Shown here in pieces: positions 16,692 through 25,762 of a stretch of 64,000 bases of DNA. Every line of letters starts with the position of its first letter. Position 1 is the stretch's first letter. The stretch is from a virus. The translations under genes were made by a program, and so were the position numbers. The DNA is taken from positions 62,001 to 126,000 of IMG/VR virus record IMGVR_UViG_3300050821_001428; one strand, 5' to 3'. The notes under the pieces are model-generated. The model was not told where the DNA came from, ran no database searches, and saw only the letters and a list, made by a program, of their open reading frames with translations.

Positions 16692-19032
16692 ATGTATCCC
16701 ACCATCCCTGATTAGTTAATGTAAAATCATTCACACTAGCATTTATCATGTCAATACCGGTTTCTGTGTATACGGTCGAATCTCCTACGACTTCTCCCTG
16801 ACTACGTAGAAATACTATATTATTCATTCCAAAGAAATATGCCTTATTGTCGGCTATAGTAGCCTGCTTCTCCATGTAACCGTGGCGACATGTATAGAAG
16901 AAGTACATATCCGGAGATAACAGTTCGCCAAGAATACTGTCTCGCTGAAGCGATGATACGGTAGTAATCGCAGGATATGTTGGTGGTGCCGCTTCAGTTA
17001 CTTGCTGGGCACCATCTATGACATTATTTATTTGATTGGCGGATATTGCACCGATAATAGTGGTGGTATCCGCCTGCACACCAAGCGCATCTTGATATGG
17101 AGACACCGTTAGGTCTATCTGCCCAAGGGTGGTATTATCCAGATTAGAGCTTGAAGAAGTAGAGTAAATAGTGGGCGACGGGACAGATGGTATCACCGGC
17201 GATTGTTGGAGATCACTAAGATCCGGGGTATATAAGGTCGTGAGCGAATCGCTTTGTACTACTACTTGATCAGTGTCCCAAGTAGGGTAATCTACTTGGG
17301 AGAAGAAATAATTCTGCACCCAACTAGGGAACGTCTTGTAATTAATTGGCAACTGGAAGGTGCCAGGATCATAAGGTTGCATCTGAGGATTCGTTAATTC
17401 TATTTTGATATATGCAGCCCCAATAGGCTGGGGTAATACTTGGGTTTCATTGCCGAAATTGCTTGTAAGGGATGCGGCCCTAGTCCACAATTTGTTCTCC
17501 CAATCATCTGAGGTCACAGGGGTTGCATCATTGCCGTTATTATCGTTAGAATAGTATATATTATAGTGTTGATTAGGAAAGATGGGATTGAGGACTAAAG
17601 CATCAACTACTATAGGATCGTCTGAAATAGGATTTGTAATAATCTGAACCGAGGATGAATCGCCAGGTTGACCTGCCCATTCACAATCAGCAGAGTCACC
17701 ATCAAAATAAGCAGTTGGTAATACGGTATCTTGGATTACACATATTCCATCAATATACATTGTTATATTCTGGGTACTAGATGAAGCACTATAACCTGTC
17801 ACGGTAACCCTAACGAGGGTGGCTCCGACAGGTGCCGGTGCGATTAGCGAAGCTAGCTGATTGCCTCCGGGGATAGCTTGGATAGTGCCAATTGAACTGG
17901 AAAGATATACTGGTGAATCCACAGTTCCCGAGTACCAGTCGTATTGTAAAACACCATAAGCGTTAGGTGGCGAAGCGCCCCAACTGATATTAGCGAATCC
18001 GGAATAATACAATCCACCTGTTACCGGAAGTAATTCATTAGTATATGCCTGGATATAGCTATGGGCTGCGACGGTATTAGCACTTAACTCTAATAGCTGA
18101 ACACCAGTTGATGCTGGGATTGTGGTTGTGGCATTTATTACAGAGAAATTAACTATAGAACCTGATGCCAGGTTATAATCCCATGTAGATGGTGTGCCGA
18201 GTACGTCGTATTCAAAACTCGGATCTGGAACAATATTCGTTTGTCCATTTTGAGATCCATTTTGGGATCTTCGCATATCGAAATATAAACTAGCAACAGC
18301 GTCCGAAGCGGGGAGAGCAGGACTCATCCAGTAATTCCCGATACCTCCGATATTTACCTGTGAAGCATTAATATTACTCACCGGGGTAGTTAGCACAACC
18401 GATCTATATGGATTATTCAAGAAATCCGTCCCGCTATCTCCCGCTAGACTTAATACCCTGAAATTACAGGATACGGGTTCGTTATCACTAGATAATGATG
18501 TTATCATATTTTGTGAGTATGGTGATGCTTCAAGATTCGTTACGATAAATCCTTGAATACGGTTATCGTATCCGCCGGTTCCTAGATGGAAGAATGGGAT
18601 ATAATCGATATCCGTACACTCTAGCTGTATAATCCAGATATTATTGATCGTGTCTGTAGTCACCGGTATAGCCTGATCAAATATAATATCGAACCAGACC
18701 ATACCGCTCTTAGATGCACCCTGGGTAGTGCCACTACCAACCTCGGTTATTTGGGATGTTACATTACCTACACCAAACACCGGTTGGGTAACGTATCCAA
18801 TCGTCCAGTTAAAAGCCGCAGTAGTTGTATCTGTGATATGGGTTAATATTTGGAACCCACTAATATCGGGGATACGTTGTTCGGCAGGGTTGGAGCCACG
18901 CGCATACCCATCTGGAAGCATGAAAGTTTGGCAAATTACACTGCTATCAGATGCATCCCATACGTGATCATAACCATAATTATAGTCAATGCTAATGCTA
19001 GAGTAGTCTCGACTTATGATATTCACATACAT
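16678..19032 (-). CDS. Large minor tail / baseplate appendage protein with CBM-like domain
   Basis: A 784-residue beta-rich protein. The central region starts NIVPDPSFEYDVLGTPSTW and runs through SYIQAYTNELLPVTGGLYYS to ITMYIDGICVIQDT, the layout of a carbohydrate-binding (CBM4/9-like) sandwich. It is followed by TAYFDGDSADCEWAGQPGDS. The YFDGD...W.G.....S motif is one I know from many minor tail proteins of actinobacteriophages, and it is one of the hints on host range. The gene overlaps both neighbours (1 bp upstream, 14 bp downstream). The likely role is receptor contact at the tail tip. Confidence 0.62.
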   Translation of the reverse strand: MYVNIISRDYSSISIDYNYGYDHVWDASDSSVICQTFMLPDGYARGSNPAEQRIPDISGFQILTHITDTTTAAFNWTIGYVTQPVFGVGNVTSQITEVGSGTTQGASKSGMVWFDIIFDQAIPVTTDTINNIWIIQLECTDIDYIPFFHLGTGGYDNRIQGFIVTNLEASPYSQNMITSLSSDNEPVSCNFRVLSLAGDSGTDFLNNPYRSVVLTTPVSNINASQVNIGGIGNYWMSPALPASDAVASLYFDMRRSQNGSQNGQTNIVPDPSFEYDVLGTPSTWDYNLASGSIVNFSVINATTTIPASTGVQLLELSANTVAAHSYIQAYTNELLPVTGGLYYSGFANISWGASPPNAYGVLQYDWYSGTVDSPVYLSSSIGTIQAIPGGNQLASLIAPAPVGATLVRVTVTGYSASSSTQNITMYIDGICVIQDTVLPTAYFDGDSADCEWAGQPGDSSSVQIITNPISDDPIVVDALVLNPIFPNQHYNIYYSNDNNGNDATPVTSDDWENKLWTRAASLTSNFGNETQVLPQPIGAAYIKIELTNPQMQPYDPGTFQLPINYKTFPSWVQNYFFSQVDYPTWDTDQVVVQSDSLTTLYTPDLSDLQQSPVIPSVPSPTIYSTSSSSNLDNTTLGQIDLTVSPYQDALGVQADTTTIIGAISANQINNVIDGAQQVTEAAPPTYPAITTVSSLQRDSILGELLSPDMYFFYTCRHGYMEKQATIADNKAYFFGMNNIVFLRSQGEVVGDSTVYTETGIDMINASVNDFTLTNQGWWDTYASS

Positions 19033-21269
19033 TACGCGGCTGAGGTAAATGAAACCCCAAAACTGTTCGCAACACGGCCTATACGCAGGTTTCTAACCTC
19101 GATGCTATAAGCCGCCTGATTGCTGCCGATTTGGAAAGGCTCGCCTTGCGATGTGCGGGTAAATCCGATACGGATATAGCGTGAATAAATCATAGTATCG
19201 AGTGCATTAGTAATCGGTAGATACACAATCGTCCATGGATTGGTGTTAGATGCAGAATAAGATAATGAAGTGACACTTGGCAAGATTGTCGATATCTCTG
19301 CATCTATAAACTCTCGACTATTTGGCTGATCTAGAGATTCATAAGCCACTGAAATAGAGTATGGTTTGTTAGTAGCTTCAAAACATATGAAATTCACTGG
19401 TTGTGTAGATCCAAGATCAATCTCAAGATAATCTGTACCGGTTGCCCGTTCATATGAAGACCAGAAAGGACCGCCAGTCAGCGAGTTGTAATTAACTCCG
19501 GGTAAGTTTAAATATGATGTTGGATAAGTATCATTAATCAGTGTCACCAAATCATTTGTCACCGTAGTTATCAGAGGTTGATTCGGTTGGATAGCCTCAG
19601 CATACATGGGCTGATATATCGTTGAGCTATCCTGATACTGGGATAGCATGGGATACAGCAGTTGTTGTACCTGATTAAATTTGCCTACATGGGTATCATA
19701 ATATGAAGCCCAAAAGGGCTGAACGGATGCGGCTTGTGGTGTGTTATAATTAGGATCGACAAGCGCACCCTCATTATACGCTACGATATCAAGGATATTG
19801 TGAAAATTAGTATACTGACTCTGATAGCCGCCAGACAATTGTGGCGCTTCATGCTCTATATCTGGTTCTATCCAATTGGTTATATTATCGGGGGATGGCC
19901 AATTAACAGCCGGGTTACCAGTCACATAAGGTTGTACCGTGACATAAGCCTGATCAGCGAAATAAGAGCTTGGTGATTGACGTGTGTATAAGCTCTGTCC
20001 ATCAACGACAGATATTAGAGATGTTTGGGGACGAAGAATATCCACCGCCTCCAACATCAATGCCAGGTCAGCCTCGGCAAAATTAATCCCTAACCCATCG
20101 ATATCTGTGCCCGCTATACCTACATCAACAATAGGGGTAGTCGCCGGGGTAAGGCCCGACGATCCGCTCGTTACATCGGCTATGGTCTTGATAACCAATG
20201 ACCCAATACTGGTATTAGCAAGTTCCCCGGTAAAGATCACCTGGATAGGTTTATAAGGCAATGGACCACCTAGACAAACTACATTTTGTAATCCGCCGAT
20301 AATAGGCAGTACACCAAGTGCTTCACGTACTGTGTCAGCCGTGGCATTATAAGGGATTGGTGCTGTCTCAGCGCGACTAATAGATATTCCTCCGGTAAAT
20401 GTGGCACCGGTTGTGTATACGGGGTTTGTAGTTATAGTGTGACTACCGAGGATAGCTGTGCATGTCCACACGTTACTTGGATTACCGCCGTCGATATTTG
20501 GGCCATAAAACCAACCATTAGCTGAGAACAATTTGCTATTGGGGACAGTGACCGTACCATCAGCATTAAATGTCATAGATATTTTGGAGGTTACGAAAGG
20601 TGGCCCGATAGGAACAATGATTGTAAATTCCCCACTAGTAGGAATAGTCGAGAACTCAAATGTCTGTGCTACATTTTGAGGTATATTATTACGAGGTATG
20701 AGGACAACTTCATCTAAACTATCAGTAGATCCCAAATAAGGTAAGCGAAGGGGCGCATCTGTGTACTGATCGACTAATGCCTTGTAATTCTCTATTGCCT
20801 CGACGTTCTGCCCTAGTCCCGAGGATGCGGTTAGAGAAATACCTAAAACACTACCACCTGCGCGAACCGCCTGAATCCATAAACGGGCGCGGTTGCGGAA
20901 TGAGGCATCTGCTGCTAGTATTTGCGCCCTTTGTGCCACCGGTAAAAGTTGCGCCTGGGCGTCCCACAAGTATGATTCCTCAGTTAGACGCTGAAAACCA
21001 AACGCACCTGTATATAAGGCATCTAGATTAGCATCTGTAATATTACCTGCTTCGGTCTGAAGACGTTCAAGAAAGTATGACTCTTCAAGTAGTCCGGCAC
21101 CAGCCGGACCTAGCAATGCATACATCAGGATCGATAAATGCGAATCTACAGATTTGTTATAAACCGCATCCGGGAAATTACTAAGGAATGTAGAACTATT
21201 CGAAGCCCCATTCAGCGCATCGATAAAGAAACTTTGGTCGATTATGTTCGTAAGAATCGGCGCAGACAT
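19032..21269 (-). CDS. Baseplate wedge protein, phage tail protein I-like, with discoidin-like domain
   Basis: A 745-residue protein directly downstream of the J-like gene, the usual position of gpI. The first ~170 residues are helical with FLERLQTEAGNITDANLDAL and SFRNRARLWIQAVRAGGSV, as in gpI-type proteins that join the wedge to fibres. Mid regions are beta-rich. Near residue 600, SSYERATGTDYLEIDLGS and VNFICFEATNKPYSISV, with YIRIGFTRT later, match the F5/8 type C (discoidin) sandwich, a sugar-binding module. The protein thus probably anchors fibres and also contacts the cell surface. It abuts its neighbours with 1-bp overlaps. Confidence 0.65.
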   Translation of the reverse strand: MSAPILTNIIDQSFFIDALNGASNSSTFLSNFPDAVYNKSVDSHLSILMYALLGPAGAGLLEESYFLERLQTEAGNITDANLDALYTGAFGFQRLTEESYLWDAQAQLLPVAQRAQILAADASFRNRARLWIQAVRAGGSVLGISLTASSGLGQNVEAIENYKALVDQYTDAPLRLPYLGSTDSLDEVVLIPRNNIPQNVAQTFEFSTIPTSGEFTIIVPIGPPFVTSKISMTFNADGTVTVPNSKLFSANGWFYGPNIDGGNPSNVWTCTAILGSHTITTNPVYTTGATFTGGISISRAETAPIPYNATADTVREALGVLPIIGGLQNVVCLGGPLPYKPIQVIFTGELANTSIGSLVIKTIADVTSGSSGLTPATTPIVDVGIAGTDIDGLGINFAEADLALMLEAVDILRPQTSLISVVDGQSLYTRQSPSSYFADQAYVTVQPYVTGNPAVNWPSPDNITNWIEPDIEHEAPQLSGGYQSQYTNFHNILDIVAYNEGALVDPNYNTPQAASVQPFWASYYDTHVGKFNQVQQLLYPMLSQYQDSSTIYQPMYAEAIQPNQPLITTVTNDLVTLINDTYPTSYLNLPGVNYNSLTGGPFWSSYERATGTDYLEIDLGSTQPVNFICFEATNKPYSISVAYESLDQPNSREFIDAEISTILPSVTSLSYSASNTNPWTIVYLPITNALDTMIYSRYIRIGFTRTSQGEPFQIGSNQAAYSIEVRNLRIGRVANSFGVSFTSAA

Positions 21270-24200
21270 TAGTTGATTACTGGTCTATAAAATGTGTTCT
21301 CGGCGCGTGTCTGAGCAATCAAACCTGGCAACGTGTCGCCTGCAACCATACCCATTGGTAAGGCGGGAAGCTCGTCATCCATTAGAAAGAAATCGGTATT
21401 ATATAGATATATACCCTGGGAAATAGTATTCAATACAGTAGGTACAACTGGCTGTGGGGGAGTAACAACCCCGCCAGTTGTCAATATCCCTGACGGGACT
21501 CCACCAGCTATAGTGTTACACCCTGTAAACGTTGTGCTTGTTGTACCTGTATAAGAAATTACAGCGATACCATTACCAGTCTCAACATTGATCGTTCCGG
21601 TCGTTGGATATGCGGGTGATACGGTAGTAGAGGCAACGTTTAGCACACCGGACCCGGTAAAGGTAGATACATCAATATTATTAGATCCGGACGCCACGGT
21701 AGTCGCGGGAGTAGCGTAAGTAACCAGATATTGCGTGTATGGATTAAGAGTATCCGGAGATCGATATAGCTGTGTGACTGTAACCCCATTTTGATATGGC
21801 AATGCAAAACTTTCTATTACCGTGTTGATTGCAGTTTGTATATCCGAAGCTGAGGCCGTGTAAGATATAGGATTGGTTGTAAATGTCCCTAGCACGCTAT
21901 CATTCCATGTTAATCTGTAATTATCGGTTGAACCGAAATTAGCCCCGGTGACCTGGAGGGTAAAGGATGCTTTGTTAGCCGATGAGTATGGGGCATAACG
22001 GTCTGTTTGAACCCCAGCTAGAGGATTTCCGTTAATATCGGTTTCAATCACTCTAATCTGATTTGGTGGAGTAGGTAGGTCATTGCTCCAGCGTACATTT
22101 TGCACACCAGATACGGCACCAATCTGCTCCAAGATGCTAGATAGCTGTACAATCGTTCCAAAATACTGATTATTAAGATAATTAGATAAGGTTGACGTGA
22201 TAGCTGACTGCACACCGGCAGCGCCAGCATTTTGTGCGTACATTAAGGTAACGTCAAATTTGAAATAACGTATCTTAGCACCATGCGCCAGCACATCTGT
22301 AGTTACAGGAGATTGTGCGTCATAGGTCGCCTGCATATTGATGATATTCGCATCGTTGGAATAATTATCTACTTCAATAGGAAGTTTACTCTGACCATAA
22401 TTCATCACCGTAGATGTGCTATCCCCACCGGGTAGATATCCGGAGTTGTCGATAGGTGGTGTAGTTTGATTGTCGCCCCAGAATTGATAGGACCATTCAA
22501 TACCATCCCGGCCTCTAATGCTATTAGCTAACTCATCGATTTCATGGACTAACCAATAATGTACGTCCAAGAAGAAGGTTGCGCCGTCTGGTCCTGTAAT
22601 AGAAGCTGGTAAGCTTGTGATAGGGGGATTGAAAAGAGGGGTCCAGTGATTACCAATGTTAGGACGACGCTCGGGTTCGCCATCTCTACGGAAATTATCT
22701 ACATAAAACGGACTAGATGTCGTGTTAGTAAAGATTGCAGTCAGCGGGTTCGTGCTAGATGATGGGGGCATGAATACGCACGATGTCTGCTGGGGATTAG
22801 ATCCATTGACGTATACATCAATACAGTTATTAAGATTAATATTTAGATTATTACGTGATGCCGTCGAGACATAGCGGAATTCAGACTGGATCACTTGGCC
22901 AGGGGTAAGGGTCTGCACGGTGATTAGATTATCTGCTGGGTTAACTATTTCTGAATTAGTTACCCATTCCCCAGTAGTCGTATCAAATAGTCTTGTGTAT
23001 TGGCCAGTAGCGACATCAATAACGCTATTGATATTAGTAAACGTGAAATTAGGACGTTCTTCCGTATCGGTGGGAATTAGGTAGATCGGGTATCCAACAA
23101 ATGTCTTAGCTGTTCCACCATACGTCGGGACTGTGTTACAACCCGTAAACTCCGGTGTATACTGACCGCCACTCGTATTGATATCGATGTTTGTATAAGT
23201 GACCGTGTACCAATTAAGATCACTAGCATATAGGTATAAAGATCCTGAGGTTGGGAAACCTGTGGTGGATTCTACCGGTATTGCGAAATTAGTCCCGTTT
23301 AGCGAAATCTCGCCCGTAGAAGGAGGGCCAGCCGCAGTAGTCACATGTTCGCGCAACGCATCTCCTTGTAGGAGAGGTGGGGTATTATATGTATAATCTA
23401 CATCCTGTTGGTAGTAGTAGGTGCCCGTACCATTATCAGAAATAAATGTAGGAATAGAAGTGAAAAGATTCTTTGCGTACGGAATATCGGATAGTGCCGT
23501 GGTCCATAAACCACCGGCACTTGCGCCAGCGGTCATCGCTTGAATATTCCCATTGATCAATTGGATAGAGCTATTAACAATCCCTGCATCATCGGCGTTA
23601 GGGACTTGGATATATTCGATAAATGTAGATTGTTGACCAATACATACAGCTTTGGTAGTAAATGCCCCTGCAAGAGCTACTGCTAGATATGAACTGGTTG
23701 TACCAGATAGGTTGCGCGCCCATGTGTTCTGGAAACGCGATTTAAAGATATCATCATCTTCCGGATCTAATCCATTTGTAATCGCCGTAGGATTAGATAC
23801 CGATGAAACTCCTGCGGGGATTGTCCCTACAAACTGATTTAAGGCACCAGCAGGAACGTTTGTCGCAACACCAGCGGTAACGGCCTGCACTGGTACAGGG
23901 GCGCTAGCGGTTTCGCCTTGGGCAATTGTTCCCGGGGAGGATGTAGAGTATTGTACGGTTGTCGGGCTATTAGTATTAACACCATTAGCTTGAATTACCA
24001 ACCCTTGTGAGATAGTAATGTTAGTAGGGGCGGGGGATGGCCGTCTAAACACAACATAACCCTGGGCGGGCGTAGCCTTCTGGCGTTGCATACCAAAATT
24101 AGCTGTAAATTGATCAAGTTGGGAGCCGACCTTTGAGTTAATATTCAAGGCGTTAGATAGCCCCGTCATGTTTACTTGGCTAGCGGCAAGCGTCTGGGCT

Positions 24201-24319
24201 ACAGACGAGAACATCTTGTATTCTGGACTTCCAACCGCGCCACTAAAGCTAGGATCAAGCAAGCGGGCTTGTACTATCATCTGGTTTAGCCAGTCGTCTG
24301 CTGTTAATACGATAGACAT
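21269..24319 (-). CDS. Baseplate J-like protein
   Basis: A 1016-residue baseplate wedge protein. The N-terminal ~220 residues have the J/gp47 layout: WLNQMIVQARLLDPSFSGAV, QLDQFTANFGMQRQKATPA, then PVPVQAVTAGVATNVPAGAL, then the conserved acidic turn TNGLDPEDDDIFKSRFQN. The central part is long, beta-rich and variable, so this is larger than the ~400 residues of P2 gpJ; large versions occur in big myoviruses. A later segment (STLSNYLNNQYFGTIVQLSS, then GAVSGVQNVRWS) resembles the canonical C-terminal domain of J. The gene starts 1 bp before the gp25-like stop, so the wedge genes are translationally coupled. Confidence 0.85.
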   Translation of the reverse strand: MSIVLTADDWLNQMIVQARLLDPSFSGAVGSPEYKMFSSVAQTLAASQVNMTGLSNALNINSKVGSQLDQFTANFGMQRQKATPAQGYVVFRRPSPAPTNITISQGLVIQANGVNTNSPTTVQYSTSSPGTIAQGETASAPVPVQAVTAGVATNVPAGALNQFVGTIPAGVSSVSNPTAITNGLDPEDDDIFKSRFQNTWARNLSGTTSSYLAVALAGAFTTKAVCIGQQSTFIEYIQVPNADDAGIVNSSIQLINGNIQAMTAGASAGGLWTTALSDIPYAKNLFTSIPTFISDNGTGTYYYQQDVDYTYNTPPLLQGDALREHVTTAAGPPSTGEISLNGTNFAIPVESTTGFPTSGSLYLYASDLNWYTVTYTNIDINTSGGQYTPEFTGCNTVPTYGGTAKTFVGYPIYLIPTDTEERPNFTFTNINSVIDVATGQYTRLFDTTTGEWVTNSEIVNPADNLITVQTLTPGQVIQSEFRYVSTASRNNLNINLNNCIDVYVNGSNPQQTSCVFMPPSSSTNPLTAIFTNTTSSPFYVDNFRRDGEPERRPNIGNHWTPLFNPPITSLPASITGPDGATFFLDVHYWLVHEIDELANSIRGRDGIEWSYQFWGDNQTTPPIDNSGYLPGGDSTSTVMNYGQSKLPIEVDNYSNDANIINMQATYDAQSPVTTDVLAHGAKIRYFKFDVTLMYAQNAGAAGVQSAITSTLSNYLNNQYFGTIVQLSSILEQIGAVSGVQNVRWSNDLPTPPNQIRVIETDINGNPLAGVQTDRYAPYSSANKASFTLQVTGANFGSTDNYRLTWNDSVLGTFTTNPISYTASASDIQTAINTVIESFALPYQNGVTVTQLYRSPDTLNPYTQYLVTYATPATTVASGSNNIDVSTFTGSGVLNVASTTVSPAYPTTGTINVETGNGIAVISYTGTTSTTFTGCNTIAGGVPSGILTTGGVVTPPQPVVPTVLNTISQGIYLYNTDFFLMDDELPALPMGMVAGDTLPGLIAQTRAENTFYRPVIN

Positions 24320-24781
24320 TTAGCCACCCACACTCGATGTTAGTAGTGATGTGCCAGAACCGGTTGTTAATGTCGCGGTCATATGTACCATTGTTTCTAC
24401 TTGTTGAATATTAATATTTGAAACACCTAGTAATGCCTCACCAGCGGTCAGTGTGGAAGATCCGTAGGTCGAGAGATCATTCTGGTTACGTTGAACCTGT
24501 AGCATTTGATAGTTCTGACAAATACGTTGAATTTCAGCCTGAATCATAGCGGCTACATCCTGATCGTTATTACTACCAATTAATCCATGGTAAACATTAC
24601 CATCGGCATCAATTCCGCCTTCGATGATAGACCCAAAATTAGGATCATTATAATCTGTACCTAGGGGTTCAAGAATGCAGCAAGACAGGTCTTGCACAAG
24701 TTTGTTTGCACCTGTTACGGTATTCAAACCCTTTGGGCCGTAGGAGATATCTCCATTAGATATTGCTAGTGACCAACTCAT
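24320..24781 (-). CDS. Baseplate wedge protein, gp25/W-like
   Basis: A 153-residue protein of the gpW/gp25 family, the small wedge protein that starts sheath assembly at the baseplate. The visible pattern is GLNTVTGANKLVQDLSCCIL, then EPLGTDYNDPNFGSIIEGGI, then a helix VAAMIQAEIQRICQNYQML, ending with a beta strand. The core EPLG-x-n-FGS pattern is characteristic. It lies immediately before the J-like gene, as in P2, Mu and T4-like gene order. The start is the ATG at 24781. Confidence 0.85.
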   Translation of the reverse strand: MSWSLAISNGDISYGPKGLNTVTGANKLVQDLSCCILEPLGTDYNDPNFGSIIEGGIDADGNVYHGLIGSNNDQDVAAMIQAEIQRICQNYQMLQVQRNQNDLSTYGSSTLTAGEALLGVSNINIQQVETMVHMTATLTTGSGTSLLTSSVGG

Positions 24782-24811
24782 TCAATGATTACACTTGTGT
24801 AGTAGTAAAAA

Positions 24812-25735
24812 TCATGAACCGTGGACAATAAACCAATTGACAACGCTTACCGGAGGTAGAATATTCATAGGGGTACTGCTACCCACCGAGGAAGTGATAG
24901 CCTCCCCGCCATAATGCGAGACACCGTTTAAGGGAGGTGAGTTGCTATCTCCCCCTAGCCAGATACTAGTTGTGTCACTACCATGGCTGATATCTAATCC
25001 GGTAGTATGCGTGTGGCTCGTTATCTCCGATGTTAGCTGTACATGAGATTGCTCTCCACCCGGGCCATATACCGGTTCGTTACCAATATCCCAAGTAGTT
25101 CCGTGGTCAGCATCGCTAACACCAGCGCCCAAAGGTACACGTCCGGTAAGTTTAGGCACCCTTAGACCACTTCCAGATTTATACGCCGGGTGAATATTAG
25201 CGAATAGATTAGGGTAATCTGTCTCGGCGTTAGGGTAGAACTGTCCATCGCATAATAGGGCACCTGGGTAAGTAGCCGTCGCAGCCGGGACTAACGCCCC
25301 TGGTCTAATTGGCATCAATTGTGTAACAACACCCGCATGAGAGTAAGCTAGATTTTCTCCGTTAAAAAATATCTCAAAGTCAACATTGTTGTTATCGGCG
25401 TCGGGGATACTACCAACGACCGCCACCTTACCCGTGTCTGAGTTTAGAACTAAATCACCTTGGTCGTAATCTGTAAAGGAATTCGCCGCAGCCGTCTGCT
25501 GGGGAAATAATCCATCCAAATACCAAGACCCGTTATATTGAATAACCATCCATGTTTCCCCAACCACCGGCCAACGAAAAGCAGGGGAGATATTATATAA
25601 ACAAATCTGGATGGCTTTACCGGATTTGATAGCGCCTTCGATGATAGGCGCGGGCGCTCCGATTGACGTTGTAGCATTAGGATCAACCGTGGTTATTACG
25701 CATGTGTATCTAATTGTACCCGATTGTATAGCCAT
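24812..25735 (-). CDS. Baseplate/fibre protein with phage tail collar domain
   Basis: A 307-residue protein. The N-terminal ~110 residues form a beta-rich OB-like segment (AIQICLYNISPAFRWPVVGE, then TWMVIQYNGSWYLDG). The C-terminal half has the tail-collar pattern: GALLCDGQFYPNAETDYPNLF, then RVPKLTGRVPLGAGV, then a histidine-rich end with EQSHVQLTSEITSHTHT and NILPPVSVVNWFIVHGS. Collar domains trimerise, and their histidine rows (HTH) often bind metal along a fibre or spike. Between the hub and gp25-like genes this may be the central spike tip or a short fibre; I cannot distinguish these. Confidence 0.72.
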   Translation of the reverse strand: MAIQSGTIRYTCVITTVDPNATTSIGAPAPIIEGAIKSGKAIQICLYNISPAFRWPVVGETWMVIQYNGSWYLDGLFPQQTAAANSFTDYDQGDLVLNSDTGKVAVVGSIPDADNNNVDFEIFFNGENLAYSHAGVVTQLMPIRPGALVPAATATYPGALLCDGQFYPNAETDYPNLFANIHPAYKSGSGLRVPKLTGRVPLGAGVSDADHGTTWDIGNEPVYGPGGEQSHVQLTSEITSHTHTTGLDISHGSDTTSIWLGGDSNSPPLNGVSHYGGEAITSSVGSSTPMNILPPVSVVNWFIVHGS

Positions 25736-25762
25736 ACTAATTATGTTACTGATCCGTAGATT

